The notes below the pieces were generated by a model. It made no database searches, was not told the origin of the DNA, and worked only from the letters and a program-made list of their open reading frames with translations. A DNA stretch of 64,000 nucleotides from Lycorma delicatula (lineage: Eukaryota; Arthropoda; Insecta; Hemiptera; Fulgoridae), in contig NC_134456.1 in the NCBI RefSeq assembly GCF_047948215.1, forward strand, positions 60,093,029 to 60,157,028, in the 5' to 3' direction. A program made the position numbers and the translations under genes. Shown here in pieces: positions 22,955 through 35,189 of the stretch. The first letter of the stretch is position 1. The number at the start of each line of letters is the position of its first letter.

Positions 22955-23275
22955 AATGAAAGACTCAAACAATCTTCATTAATTTTTCATATGCACAATT
23001 TCAGATACAGAACTTCAGAATATCTAAATTTCAGTGAAATTAAACGAGTAGTTTTGGAGATTTTTGAGCCACAAATTTTATACATCTATGTATAAAATAT
23101 CTACGTATAAAATTTGTGGCTCAAAAATCTCCAAAACTTATATAAATAAGGAAATTACATTTTAAGTGAATGGTATTTTCGTACTCCTTATAACTCAGAA
23201 CATAAAGAAAATTCCATCCTGCGACCGAAAATAATATCGTACTTTTTTTCAAAAAGTCAGTAAAAACATGATGTA
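22955..23275 (+). repeat. interspersed repeat family X, copy 2
   Basis: Landmarks in order: ACTCAAACAAT, CATATGCACAATTTCAGAT, AGTTTTGGAGA, GCCACAAATTTTATAC, GGAAATTACATTTTAAGTG, and TTTCAAAAAGTCAGTAAAAA. It differs from the 30-kb copy by an extra palindromic segment of about 50 bp (23052-23136). Confidence 0.8.
23052..23136. repeat. perfect 32-bp-arm hairpin
   Basis: The arms 23052-23083 and 23105-23136 are exact reverse complements, with a 21-base spacer that itself repeats GTATAAAAT. The arm begins TTTTGGAGATTTTTGAGCC. The absence of mismatches in a decayed repeat indicates recent origin or ongoing correction. Confidence 0.95.
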
Positions 23276-25857
23276 TTTAAAAATCACATTCAATGCGCGT
23301 CAAGGTTATTAATATCAGTCAGTATATTAATAGGTGAAGAGAATAAAACGTAGCAACTTCATAGTAGAATCTAGGGTTTACTGATAGCTTTTAAGTTTTA
23401 TTATTATTATTATTATTAATAAGTTTATTATTTATTTTAATTATTATACATTTCGGTTAATATATTATGTCAAAGCTAATAAATTAAAAAGACACAATAT
23501 TTACAACATGATAAATAAAACTGATAAAGTATGATATCAATGCATATTTTAAAAATAAATTGATAACATAAAATAAATAGTAAAAATGCAAGTAATAATA
23601 TAATTATGAAGGAAAATATTTTTAAAAAAATATTATTTTTTTCCCAAAGAATGTATACGATTAAATTTCAAAATATGACCGTTCAATAATTTTATAGTAA
23701 AAATATAAAAGTAATTTACACGATGCATGAAACTTTTTTAACTACGATGCAGACTCAAAGGGAGACAACCATTTAGACAGCCTATCATTTTAGTAAAAGT
23801 TTTACATATTTAAAAATAGCTGATACAATATTGTTAAAACAGCTGCTTTGTACGGCAAGGAATATATTTTTTTACTGAACAAAATTCACCCAAATAACCG
23901 TAAAACATAAAAAAGTACTCTCAAAAGTTTTTCTAAACTTTTTTAGAGGTTATAGTGCGTACAGAAGGTTATTTAAATCAGAAGGGTTACATCGTGAAAT
24001 ATTTAACTATATTTTTAAGATAACGGGGGATGGAAAGAAATTCCGTCGGGTCAATAAAAAAGAAATATACGTAGGGTAAGTAACAGGGTTAGCATTTCTG
24101 ATGTAAAGTTGATACGCCCAAAGAACTTGTAGGCGAATATTATATTAATTATCATTTTTACATCTAAGAGGTAACTGCTGTTTTTAAAACGGTATTAAAG
24201 ACTATATTTTTCTCTTATTTACTTTTAATAATTAGATATTACAGACCTAAAAAGTAGGCATATTTGTGGTGAACTCTAAAAGAGAGTGTATATGTGCTAT
24301 TACTCTTCATTGCTGTTAAAGGGGATTCATTCCCAGAGGAGTCTTCACTTTTCTTTACCCCAATGGCGTATGGCGTCGTCTACCCCTATCCAATAACTAG
24401 CATTATAATTCTCTCTATTCATACATCATAAATCTATCTTAATTTAAATTGAATACAGTGTCACATTGTGTTCTATGAATAATACATTATATTTAGATAA
24501 CCGCAAGAAATAGCTTTAAATTATTTCATATTCTAAAATAAAATTAAGAGAATAAAAGTCAGAAACCCATAAAACATAACGATAAATAATAAAAACCTGT
24601 TCTACCATAGCTTAAACAAAAGTTAAAAGTGTAAACTCATTTTATAAACCACGGTTTCATTCATGTGACTGATATGAAAAAAAATATTTTAAAAGAAATG
24701 TACGTTTTTTAATAATTATTTTTTAATATTATACTATACATAATCGTAACGAATTAAAAATCTTCTAATTCACTAACGTTCCGAACTATTCTGGTTGTTT
24801 TTGAAGATAAAATCGTTCTTAAAATTCTTCTTCTAATATAGTATTACGACCAATTGAGGAATTAATGTCAGCTCTACAAACTAACACAACCTCTTCAGTT
24901 CATAGCAATCCTTCTTCATTCTTAAATCACGTCATTCTTTGCTGCTTCCATTATCAATATTAATTTTGATTTGCCGGCATTCTGAATCGTCCCCAAAAAC
25001 TCGTTGTTTAATATTCTATAACAATCCTTATCTTATCAATTTCTATGGATCAATTACATTTTTATTAGCATCTTAAATCATTTCCTTTATCTTAGATTTC
25101 ATATTCAGTCGTATATTTTGATACTAAGTAAACTTCATGGGACCCATAAAGTAATATAGAAATTATGGTCGGATACCATCAAGGTATAAACTGGTAATTT
25201 CAATTAAACTTACAACAGACTCTCCATAAGAAGCTCGGTTTAGATAAAACTGTATCTCTAAAACAGAAGAGTAAATATCTCGCAAGATAAATATTCCAGT
25301 AAATTCCTGGTTTTTATTTGGATCTGGAATTATTTCATCCCCGGAACAATGCCAAAATCAATTCTCACAAATTCAAAAACTTCAAATGGGGAAACTATTA
25401 TGAACTTAAAAAGCAGAATAGGTTGTCTGCTACTTGAAATAAATATAAATATAAAGATCATTCTATTGGAAAAGTTGAACTACACATGGATGAAGAGAAA
25501 ATAAATAATTTTGAAGAAACAACAAATCTAGAAAAATCCTTAGATGAATTTACAGCATGAGTTGATGCAAGTATGTGTCAATCATAGAGCCAACTGATTG
25601 ACATAACAAAAGTCATTCTATATCCATTTGCTGTACTTTTAGTTATTATGTTTGGAAAAGAATAAGAACACAAAACAACAGTCCCACCGTTCAACTTTCA
25701 TTAAGTCCTCCACAAATATACAAATAATAAGATTTTTTATTTTTTTATTAAACTACGCAACATAAAATTAATAAGAAATATTTTTATATAAAAATTTGAA
25801 TAAAAAATCATCATTTTAGTTATTATTTTAATAAAAACAAGTTATTTTATTATAAAA
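23276..25857. other. unassigned, mostly AT-rich DNA
   Basis: A (TTA)n tract lies at about 23399-23417. A somewhat GC-richer patch lies at about 24320-24400, and a low-AT stretch at about 25300-25600 has short frames (such as VELHMDEEKINNFEETTNLE) that faintly recall LINE linker regions but are too weak to call. Confidence 0.4.
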
Positions 25858-25965
25858 ATGCAAATACAGCTAAAAATGATTGAACTGCCTAGAAAATGTT
25901 TTAAAAAATGCCGGCTTTGTTTTAGTGAGGATAATCTTAATGTAGATTACGAAGTTATAACATTA
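25858..25965 (+). CDS. candidate short exon, ZAD-like CxxC
   Basis: From the ATG at 25858 a 35-codon frame reads through ELPRKCFKKCRLCFSEDN and then LNVDYEVI before a TGA at 25963-25965. The C-R-L-C-F-S-E pattern near a start codon resembles the first cysteine pair of ZAD domains, which open many insect C2H2 zinc-finger proteins. The later cysteine pair of a ZAD would lie in a following exon and is not seen; a GTATGT donor-like site lies just after the stop. Alternatives are a chance ORF or a decayed gene fragment. Confidence 0.2.
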
Positions 25966-27340
25966 TGAACGTATGTCAGTGGACACACACACACCCAGAC
26001 ACATAATAAACATATGGGTACGTATGTATATTTTACCTTAAATTTGCAGAAGAAAAATTTCCATTTTCCAGAAAAATGAAAATTTTCTGGAAAATTTTGT
26101 TTTGTTACACGTATGTGAAAAGTATGTTTTGTTTACTAAAGGTTAATTTGCGACTACTCTGCAAGTCATAATACATTTAGCAAAGCAATAACAAATGTAC
26201 AATAATAGTTTCCAGATAACAATATGTGTGGAAAAAAATATTCCGAATTCGTGATTAATATGCTCGTCACTGAAGAATATCTCTGTTGTTAAGTGGAATA
26301 ATCAATAACTAATTAACTGTAGGAACCTAATGATGCTGGTTTATTATAGGCTTAAAATTATTATTCATTAAAACGATTGGATAAGAGTGTAGTTGAAATA
26401 ACGTTTCTTTTATGTAGTCTTTTCGTTTAAAATTTTTACTTAACTCTGTTTGCGAGAAGGATTTTTTATAGTAGATTTAAGAGAAACTTAACGCTGACAG
26501 GAAAACTAAATTGGTGTTAGTGCACGAACCCCATCCGATATAGGAAAGGCCCTGCTATTCCTTGCAACCTATCTTCACTGAGCATGATTTGATGCCCTAT
26601 TACACAAGAAGAGACTGACCCATCAACTCCCACCTCTGTCGGGGTTGTAATCGCAACCACCCCTTCGTTTTAACCTCTACCCTAGATGATTCATCCACCC
26701 CTAAGCCATTTGTTTGTTAAGGGTTTATAAAACTTTCCCTCTCATTTGTACAGTAAAGCGAAAATACATAGAAATTCCCTTATAAATGATTGAAAATGAC
26801 CGACCAAACGAAAGGGTTGAAACGAAAATCCTTTCGTCATTCATAATACTACAATCAATTCTGAAAAATCAAATTTACATTATAGTTCTCGTTCGACCAA
26901 ACAAAATCAAAAACTTAGATTGTAATGGTATTAGTATTTTTTTTTAATAATGATTCTAGATGAAAAGATTACTAACTTGTTTACGAAGTAAAATTTTCAT
27001 TAGAAGTGAACATTGCTAACATAATATTTTGAAAAATAATTTTCACTCACTCATGTATTATGTATATTACTCAGCGCCACAGTAAAAAAAAATTGCTAAA
27101 TTTACTGCAGTTATTATTACTTCACAATTAAAAATAAAATTAATTGCTGAAAAAAAATAAAAATAAAAAAACAATTAAGAACAGTACGAGCTAAATTACC
27201 TTTTTGTTTTTCTTTAAGACTAATGATAACAATAAAGTGATTAACAATAAAGTTGCTTAGAAAAAGTACGATCATGAATTTACATTGATCTTATCCAGTA
27301 AGGAGAGGGAGTTTAAATGAATTATAACTCTCAGTCCTTC
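25966..27340. other. unassigned DNA with one GC-richer patch
   Basis: The patch at about 26525-26700 is markedly richer in C and G than its flanks and contains no long frame. A 13-bp stem (ATTTTCCAGAAAA, 26063-26075, with its complement at 26083-26095) is present. The rest is AT-rich. Confidence 0.4.
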
Positions 27341-27363
27341 TCACTCTCTCTCTCTCTCTCTCT

Positions 27364-27416
<53 letters not shown>
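27341..27416. repeat. compound (CT)n(TA)n microsatellite
   Basis: CT repeats at about 27342-27365 pass directly into about 50 bases of TA repeats. Confidence 0.95.
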
Positions 27417-27422
<6 letters not shown>

Positions 27423-27940
27423 TTGTTTTTTAAGTATAAAAATGAACTTAAAAGTTCAATATTTGTAGAACAATTATAAACCCTTTACTTTTTCATTTTC
27501 AATGGCTCTTAATTTCTTTATCAGATTATATAGTCAACCTCCACTTTATTCTTAAAGCTAAAAATCAAAAAAAAGTTTTTAACATTTTAAAAACGGTAAA
27601 CTTTATTTTTAAATCAAACAAAAAAATTATCAAATAAAATAAAGTAACTATATTTAATTACCCTCCATAAATCTTTAAAAGTAAAAAAAATAAAAATAAA
27701 TTTTCATATTAAAATCACAAAATTGATATAACTTGAAGTGCACTCTTAAAAAAATAATAAATAGGCATTACAAAATGTAGTATATAAACATATAACAATA
27801 TAAATCAGATTATAATTACTAATTATACTGGGTTATCACAAAATAATGGTAGTGTTTACGGCATAGATAGAATAAAACAAAAATATCCAGTTATATTTTT
27901 TTTATTTTTCCAAATTTCCTATCTGAAATAGTTTTGTTAA
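27417..27940. other. AT-rich flank of the transposase remnant
   Basis: AT-rich DNA. The motif ACTGGGTTATCACAAAATAA at about 27826-27845 may be the terminal inverted repeat of the neighbouring DDE element, but no matching opposite end was found by eye. Confidence 0.35.
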
Positions 27941-28935
27941 CTAATCAACAAATTTCAATATGTGCACATTTCGTCGCTTAACAAATTCCAATAGATATTC
28001 AGTTTCTGTGCATACACGCTGTAACACATCTTCTGTTATAGTTGTAATTGCTTCGTTAATTCTTTCTTTTAAGTAATCTTGGTCAAGTAATGTTTTAGTG
28101 TAAACAATGTTTTTAATGTATGTCTTTTAAGGAAAAAAGAAAAATTAGTTCTGGACTTATTGGAGATCAGGGTAAAAGATTTTTCGCCCTATTCATCTAC
28201 CAGCAAATTTTTCACTGAAAGCCTGATAATGAATTACTTAAAATGTGGAGACGCATTACCTCATTTGAAATAAATCCCTCGCTCATTTTAGAGTTAATCT
28301 AGTTGAGGAGAGCAATAAACAGTAAACATAAAAATATTCCCTATTAAGGACTAATCCTTTTAGCAAAGAAAAAAAGCGCGATTGCAAGATTTTTCATTAG
28401 ACCACACAAAATACAAACTTTAGGTATGTCGTGTGCGTTCTCAAAAATTACATGTTGATTTAAAGATTTTTTCTATATTGTTCAATTATGTCTATTAACA
28501 GATCCATTAAAGTGACAATTAATTTCCTCAGTAAAACTTACATTATTTACTTAAAAATGATTCATTTTCAAAAGTTTTAATAGCAAATTGAATTTTTTTT
28601 TTTGTTTCAAATTGTTTTATTTCTTCCAGTTGTTGAATTCTTTATATTTACAAGTACTATCTTTTACGTGGAATGTTGCGATGGGTGTTTTTAAAGTTTA
28701 TTACTCGAAATATCGACGAAAGATTGATTTCTTTCGGAATTCTGATTTCAGCTTTTTTAATTCGTTCACTAACAGTTTCTTCTGATACTGGTGGCCTTCC
28801 AGGGAACTTCCGTTTAAAACCAGATCCTATTTCTTTGAACCGATTTAACCAGCATTATATAATGTTTGAATGTGGTACCTGTTTTTCATATGTATGTCGT
28901 AATGCTCAATGAACTAAAATTACTAACTTCAGTTC
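27941..28935 (-). pseudogene. IS630/Tc1/mariner-type transposase remnant
   Basis: On the minus strand the N-terminal helix-turn-helix appears near 28750-28930: RHTYEKQVPHSNII, then CWLNRFKEIGSGFKRKF, then PGRPPVSEETVSERIKKAE. This is the W-L-x-R-F-x-E-T-G-S ... S-G-R-P-x-V-S-E-E-x-V linker pattern. The core is badly damaged; pieces such as FAGR-x-IGRK near 28170-28210 recall F-P-x-R-W-I-G-R. The C-terminus is clear: LKERINEAITTI, TEDVLQRV, then TEYLLEFVKRRNVHI, ending with a stop at 27941-27943. No intact catalytic triad can be read. It is similar in type to the 49.9-kb and 63.2-kb remnants. Confidence 0.75.
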
Positions 28936-29734
28936 GACATGTCAGAAAACCCAGTTTGCTTTTTCTTGAACAGAAAACGTAGTAAACAAAGACACAGATC
29001 ATAGTAATAATACAGAGAATGAAGTGGTTAAAATGACTGTTACACAAACTTTTTGAGTGAAGGCTTTCAGTACTCTCAAAATTTCTTAAAATATCTTTAT
29101 TGCCTTGATCAGAGCTACTGAAATTTCACCATTCTTCTATGATGATTCTTCATCATAGGAAAAAGAAGTCATGCAAATTGTTCGGGAAAAATTTTTTTAT
29201 TTAAATGGGAGTGTTCTAAGAATCCTTTCTGGTGGTTTCTGTTGCAATACACTCGTCTTTCTGCAACATGTGACTCATTTCCTACCATCAAATACATCTT
29301 ACCTGTCCTACAAAACAAAGTACGAGTATTACAGTTTTTTTTTCAGTTTTATTAACAGATTTTCTAAAATTTGCATTACTTTTTCTTGAACGTATAAAGT
29401 GGTTGTGTGCGGAATTATCACCGTGCGTAATTTTTGCATAGTCATAACAATAGAAAATATTCTTGAGAAGTTCTGCGCAAGAAGACCAACTTTCCGCTAT
29501 TTTATTTTGTATATTTCGAAAAATAAAAAAAATTAAAATTATTTAAAAAATAAAAATTTGTTTAATTTTGTAAATTGTTTTTTATAATTTTCTTAAGCAA
29601 GAAATATACACAACATTTATTAAATGATAAAACTAAAAGAAGTGCATTCTTTTTATTTTTAAGTTGGGATATTTTCTGAATAATATTATATAGAGTGGGT
29701 TTGGGAATACCAACTTCAAACAAGACCACTCTCT
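28936..29734. other. unassigned DNA
   Basis: No gene recognised; ORFs at 29171-29389 and 29562-29750 look like chance (Phe/Tyr/Lys-rich). Part may belong to the transposon flank. Confidence 0.4.
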
Positions 29735-29998
29735 TGGTAAAACTCGTCACCGCAAATCAGCTGATTTCAAAGTCGAGAGTTTTAAGGTTCAAATCCTAAT
29801 AAAGGTTTTCACACGGATTTGAATGTTAGATCGTGGATACCGGTATTCTTTGATGGTTGGGTTTCAATTAACCACACATCTCAAAAATGATCGACCTGAG
29901 ACTGTACAAGACTACAGTTCATTTACATTCATACATACATCTTCATTCATCCTCTGAAGTAATACCTTACGGGGGTTGCGGAGGCTAAACAGAAAAAA
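29735..29998 (+). mobile_element. SINE-2 copy (diverged head)
   Basis: Body landmarks in order: GTCGAGAGTTTTAAGG, GTTCAAATCCTAATAAAGG (B-box region), GATCGTGGATACCGGTATTC, GGTTGGGTTTCAATTAACC, CATTCATCCTCTGAAG, and GGAGGCTAAACAG. The A-box part is poorly kept. Confidence 0.8.
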
Positions 29999-30094
29999 AC
30001 ACACAAAGTCAACATAACCTGTATTTGAGGTTATGTTGACCTATATTTAATGTCAATTTCGAGGTTATGTTGTTTGTAAACGACATTAAATTGA

Positions 30095-30380
30095 GCGTAA
30101 CTTAAGAATCACTCAAACAATGTTCATAAAATTCTCACATGCACAACTTCAGATACACAGTTACAGCATTACTAAATTTTAATAAAATTGATTCAGTAGT
30201 TTTGGAGATTATCGAGCCACAAATTTTATACATTATAAGGAAATTATATTTTAAGTGAATGGTATTTTCCTACTCCTCATACCTGAAAACGTAAAGAAAA
30301 TCAATTTCACCCTTTAAATTCACTGTGTAACCAAAAGTAATTCCGTACTTTTCTTCGAAAAGACAGTAAAAAGGATTATT
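30095..30380 (+). repeat. interspersed repeat family X, copy 3
   Basis: It carries the same ordered blocks as 22955-23275 (ACTCAAACAAT, CACATGCACAACTTCAG, AGTTTTGGAGATTATCGAGC, GGAAATTATATTTTAAGTG, TTCTTCGAAAAGACAGTAAA) but without the hairpin insertion. Confidence 0.8.
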
Positions 30381-30670
30381 GGTATTATAAGAAATATTCT
30401 TCATTAAAAGTTGATTCTGTCCCGGACACTTTGTTACCAAACTACATATGTCAAATACGATCCATGATCTAAAAAAATTACATCAATTCCTTCCAAAAAA
30501 AAAGTTGCTGTTTACCTTATCAGTCGGTTATAGTTGAATGTTTAATCGGTTATTAAAAATATTATTAAATCCGGAGGTTCTCACGTTATTAAAAATATAA
30601 TAAGATTTTGATATGTTGGAAAAACCATAAAAAAATATTGGAGAAAAGGTGAATTTTTTTAAGGTTGAAA

Positions 30671-30930
30671 ATGCTCCGGCCTTCGTGGCGCAAGTGGTAG
30701 TGTCTCGGCCTTTCATCCGGAGGTTCCGGGTTCGAAACCCGTTCGGGCATGGCATTTTCTCACACGCTACAAATTATGCTCCGGCCTTCGTGGCGCAAGT
30801 GGTACCGTCTCGGCCTTTCATCCGGAGGTTACGGGTTCGAAACCCGTTCGGGCATGGCATTTTCTCACACGCTACAAATCATTCATCTCATTCTCTGAAG
30901 CAGCACCTAACGGTGGTCCCAGGAGTTAAA
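30671..30930 (+). mobile_element. head-duplicated (dimeric) SINE-1
   Basis: Two tRNA-like heads lie in direct tandem with a 105-bp period (30671 and 30776). Each carries TGGCGCAAGTGGTA (A box) and GGGTTCGAAACCC (B box). Only the second continues into the body and A-rich tail. AAAATGCT lies directly before the first head and again after the A-rich tail, a possible short TSD. Translation across both heads produces a repeated peptide in a 150-codon frame (30649-31101), which is an artefact of the repeat. Confidence 0.85.
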
Positions 30931-33452
30931 AAAAAAACAAAAAAAAAAAAAATGCTGGATGTTGTTAAGATATTTTGGTTATTTAAGATTTTTTATTCAG
31001 AAGCGACTCAAAAAAGTAATTTTCTTTCCTTTTTAGACAAAAATTTTATTGTATTTACACGTCATGTATGTACATGCAATTTTTGCAGTTTGAAAAATTA
31101 ATATAAATTTACAAAAAATAAATAAACAATCTACACATCCATTGATTACTTAAAGTAAAGTTCAGATCAACATATTGCCTCTTGTAGACATAAATTATGT
31201 AAAAGTATGCACGAATCGCTCATTGTAGTTTAAGAAAATAATTTTTTATACTCTTACTTAATCGCTGTTAGTTACATTGTGAACTATCACATCTACTACA
31301 AAGAAATGGTCTTAATCTGAAAGGAATAATAATGCAAATCAGCTCTACAAAAATACAATTATTTCAGCTATTTAGAGTTATTTTACAAGAAATGTTAATA
31401 AAAGAGTATTTTTTTTATAATATGAATGCATTTCTCACATTTTTACACAAACTTTTTCACGATACAAACTTATTATGGGGAAAAATGCCTATGCATTTTT
31501 GCAACATAGTATATAAATATTTTGCTTATTTTCTTCTCAAAGAAACTGATTTCCTCTAAACTGAAAAATGATATTGAAAATGTTTGTTAAATTCGGGTCA
31601 TCCTTTTAAAAGATAATTTATCAAACTCGCACAAATGCGTAATTTTAAAATAACAAGTTAACAAAGCGACTTTCTGTCGTTAAACGTAGTGTTAAATTCG
31701 TAAGAGTCAAAGCAATTTCTCTCTCCTACATATATATACATATTCTCTTCAAACAAGCGCGCGCGCATAAACACACACAAATATACCCAGACATACAATT
31801 TATTACATTTTATACAGCATACAAAACATAACTTAACTTTAAATTATAATTATAAACTTATATTAACTTATAGGATACTAATTATTATACAGCAAGTGAC
31901 ATTAAAAAATTTTACGAAAAATAAAAAAATCAGAATAGGATATTAAAAAAGAAAATATAGTTGTACAATCATTATCCCATATAACGACGTACAGTACCTA
32001 AAAAAAAGAAGATCTTTCTAGTAAAAATTGATTGAATGGCATTTGGTTTGTTCTAGATACCGGAAATGAATACTCTTGGCTTAAATCACAATAAACTTTC
32101 AATTTTGTGAGACATGAAAAGAAAAGAAAAATCTTTTTATTCTCAACATTTTAGGAATCACTCTGCCGCACCTATTTTCTCTATTTACACTTTTCAAAGA
32201 ATATTTCAATAAAAAAAAGAGACATTTGTTTTATTAAATAACAAATTATTTTACAAAGATAATGATGTCTCAATTAAAAAGAAAAGTCTTTTTTAATTAA
32301 AAAATATCAAAATAAAAAAGAGAAGATATAATGAATGAATTGTTAAATAAATGATGAACTTGACTTTCAACGCAATCTTTCTTGATAATTCTTAAAAAAT
32401 ACAATAAATTAAATAAGAAAAACACACTTACAAATCCAATTAGATTATTTATAATACTGAAATAGAGAAAGAGAGATAAAAAGAACAAAGCGATATTAGT
32501 AACTGAATAGCAAGTTAAATTAAAAATAAAAGCAACTGTTTAAATAAACGGCATTTCTTTACGTTTCAAAAGAATTTTTAATATAATATTTAATATGAAT
32601 CCTTCATGTTGACGAATTCACTGAATATTTATAGTAAACTGGCTTTCTAATGAAATCTCAAGTATGAATATTAAGAACTGTGATGGTTTATTTAAATTGT
32701 TTAACTAGAAAGGTTTGAAATTATTGTTACCATTACGGCATTAATACATCCATCACCTATGTACTACTATCGGTAAGTGAATAAATCGCATACCTATGAA
32801 AAACCTTCATAAATTATTATTAGCACTAGCTATTTTATCCAGCCGTTGAATTGTTTTTGACGATACATTCAAAGACACTGTAGAATAAACAATTTCGATC
32901 ACGCCAATAGGAAAACAAACTGACTGAAAAAGCGTCTACAAACTTTAATGAGAATAAAGGAACTCTGACACTTCTTTGATTAGCTACTAATTAAGAAAAT
33001 AGTTCAAAGATTTCATAATTAAAATCGTATTACCCTGTTCTTAGTCTGTTTTTGTTTATGTTAAAAACAGAACTGAACGTTACCGAATTACCAATAAGAT
33101 ATATATGTCACCTCAGTTCTTAAAAAGAATACTATTAACAGCACTGTGATTAGTATTACTAGTTGGGATTCTGAGAAGTGATAAACTGCATTTCTTACAA
33201 CATGATGGTTTTACATCACCTCAGCAATTAGCATGATATAAAATTAAAGAGTAATTTTATCTTAAGAGATTATTCTCCCTATACTAGTTGGCTATTATTC
33301 TCCGTTTATTATCTTCTATTATATTTCTTTTTCACCATATAGTAAATTTTCAAATATAATAAATAAAATTTCTATTGATAACGTATGTAAACTATAAAAT
33401 GATAGAAGTTAAAGTTTAATAAACCGTAAACACGTATCTCTTAAGTTAAATA
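30931..33452. other. AT-rich spacer
   Basis: No gene seen. A short GC/CA tract lies at about 31756-31785. ORFs here are Phe/Lys/Ile-rich chance frames. Confidence 0.5.
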
Positions 33453-33522
33453 ACCCAGATGGTCTCCGTAGCGCGAGTGATAGCGTCTCGGCCTTTCATC
33501 TGGAGGTCCCGGGTTCGAATCA
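33453..33522 (+). mobile_element. SINE-1 head fragment
   Basis: A tRNA-like head with TAGCGCGAGTGATAGCG and GGGTTCGAATC; body and tail are absent. Because the sequence stops before an acceptor stem could close, I do not call it a tRNA gene. Confidence 0.75.
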
Positions 33523-33654
33523 ATTTTGTTGGTATAGTGCAAACAGAAAATTAAAAGATCTTCTAAATAGATGTTCGTCATTATTTTAATAATTTTTCTG
33601 CTTTTCATCTCGGTATTTATCAATTTTAAAAATTTGATACGTTTGTGAGGAAGT

Positions 33655-34340
33655 TTTTTTTTTTGTTTGTGGGCGAAAAACGCCTGGGCGTTATCATCGC
33701 CCGGAATTTTATTAATAAAAGGGTAAAATAACTTCAAAATAATAAAGCTCATAAGGTGTAAAATTAATATTAATCATATAATAAAAATTTATTAAAACAA
33801 GTCAAGAAGAAGGCAAAATAAAACTCAAAACTAATACCACATACGAAGTCGTTAAAATATAAAAGTTAAAATAATCGAATAAACTATATAAAACTTACCT
33901 AATTCCGATGGGTTGTGCAAAAGGTTCCCTCCCCGGATAGTAAAATTAAATACATAGAATCAAAATTGAAAGTAAAGGATAAAAAATTATCAAAAAACTC
34001 TTCTAGCTTAAAAATATATATGATAATATTAAGTTTTTTTGCAGTAACCTGGTACTATGCAAAAAGAGAAACATCCGGTCCAAAATTTCGTTATTATTGT
34101 ACAAGGTATCACGGATGTTTCTAGGTAGATTAAACTTACGACGCATAACATATGCAGTCCACGAGAATGTGGAGCACAGTCATGCAGCAGTTGCATCGTG
34201 TGCATAGGGGTGGGGCTTCTCCTGACATTAGGTATTCGTGTGTGATCCTCGTATGTCCTAACCATAACCGGCAGAGGACCACTTCCTCACGACAAGATTT
34301 TCTGCAAGAAAATGAAACGCACTGGAACTTATTAAACGCA
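33655..34340 (-). mobile_element. I-type LINE 3' fragment, second copy
   Basis: On the minus strand it starts in the tail region of ORF2, with LCTRCNCCMTVLHILVDC (34150-34205) matching the knuckle-like motif of the 16.9-kb copy. It runs through an AT-rich 3' UTR to two adjacent hairpins (GGGCG-TTATCAT-CGCCC and GGCG-AAAAA-CGCC, 33671-33704) and an A run at the low end (T run at about 33655-33663). The upper end aligns with the sequence just before the RNase H block of the larger copy. It is heavily 5' truncated. Confidence 0.85.
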
Positions 34341-35189
34341 TCAAAAAACTCTTTGGAAAGTGATCTTTCATAATTAACGATTTTTTTTTAAATTAATAAC
34401 TAGGAAGGAAAATTGTTAAAATAATTTTATTGAAAATTAAAATACAAACTAATTTTTCACTACGTATCCGAATATAAATTAAGGGAAATGTTTAACAATT
34501 TTCGTTATTGAGTTACAAATATGAATCATCTGCAAATGGATGTTGATAACAATATTACGAATACCAATTAGATAAAAATGATTGAACTTTACAGACGAAA
34601 TAACTTTACTAAATAATAACTGCAAATCAATGCAGAAATATTACGATAATTAATTCACATCATAATACAACATACGTAGCCATTTATTAGTCATCATCAA
34701 TCGAATGAAGTAAACGTGAATCAAATAACAAAATTATTTATGTTTTTTCCAATTACAAATGGATGCTGTTAGCATTTTTATCCATTACATATTGGGATTA
34801 AAAAATATTTAAAAGTGTAGTGTATAAATAAATAAGAATAAAACAGCGCTTTTCTATAGGTTGCATGAACAAGCTTGTGTGTTTATGAGTTGTAGTGGAA
34901 AGAAAATGAGAAAAAATGTATCCAACAGCAATAATAATTTACCTTTACAAAGAATAAACAATAACTATGATTAAATATTGAATAATAAAAGAAGACTGGA
35001 TAATAAAAACATAAGTTAAAAAAATTAGCAATCTAGTAAGTAAACTATTAAAAAAATAAAAATAAAAAGTTTATAAAAACTGCAATATGAAGTCTGATAT
35101 TCGTTGCCAGTTTTAAAGGACAGCATTTTTAATAATTAAAATAATTTGTTTTTCTTAACATTAAATAATTAAAATCTGAACCGTTCTTT
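34341..35189. other. AT-rich spacer
   Basis: No gene or shared repeat seen. Confidence 0.5.

Noticed and set aside
27341..27416. CRISPR-like or regulatory array
   Set aside because: It is a plain dinucleotide microsatellite with no spacers. No CRISPR array exists anywhere in the window.
30649..31101. 150-codon ORF with an internal repeat peptide
   Set aside because: The repeat peptide comes from reading through two tandem SINE heads; the rest is poly-lysine and Phe-rich chance sequence.
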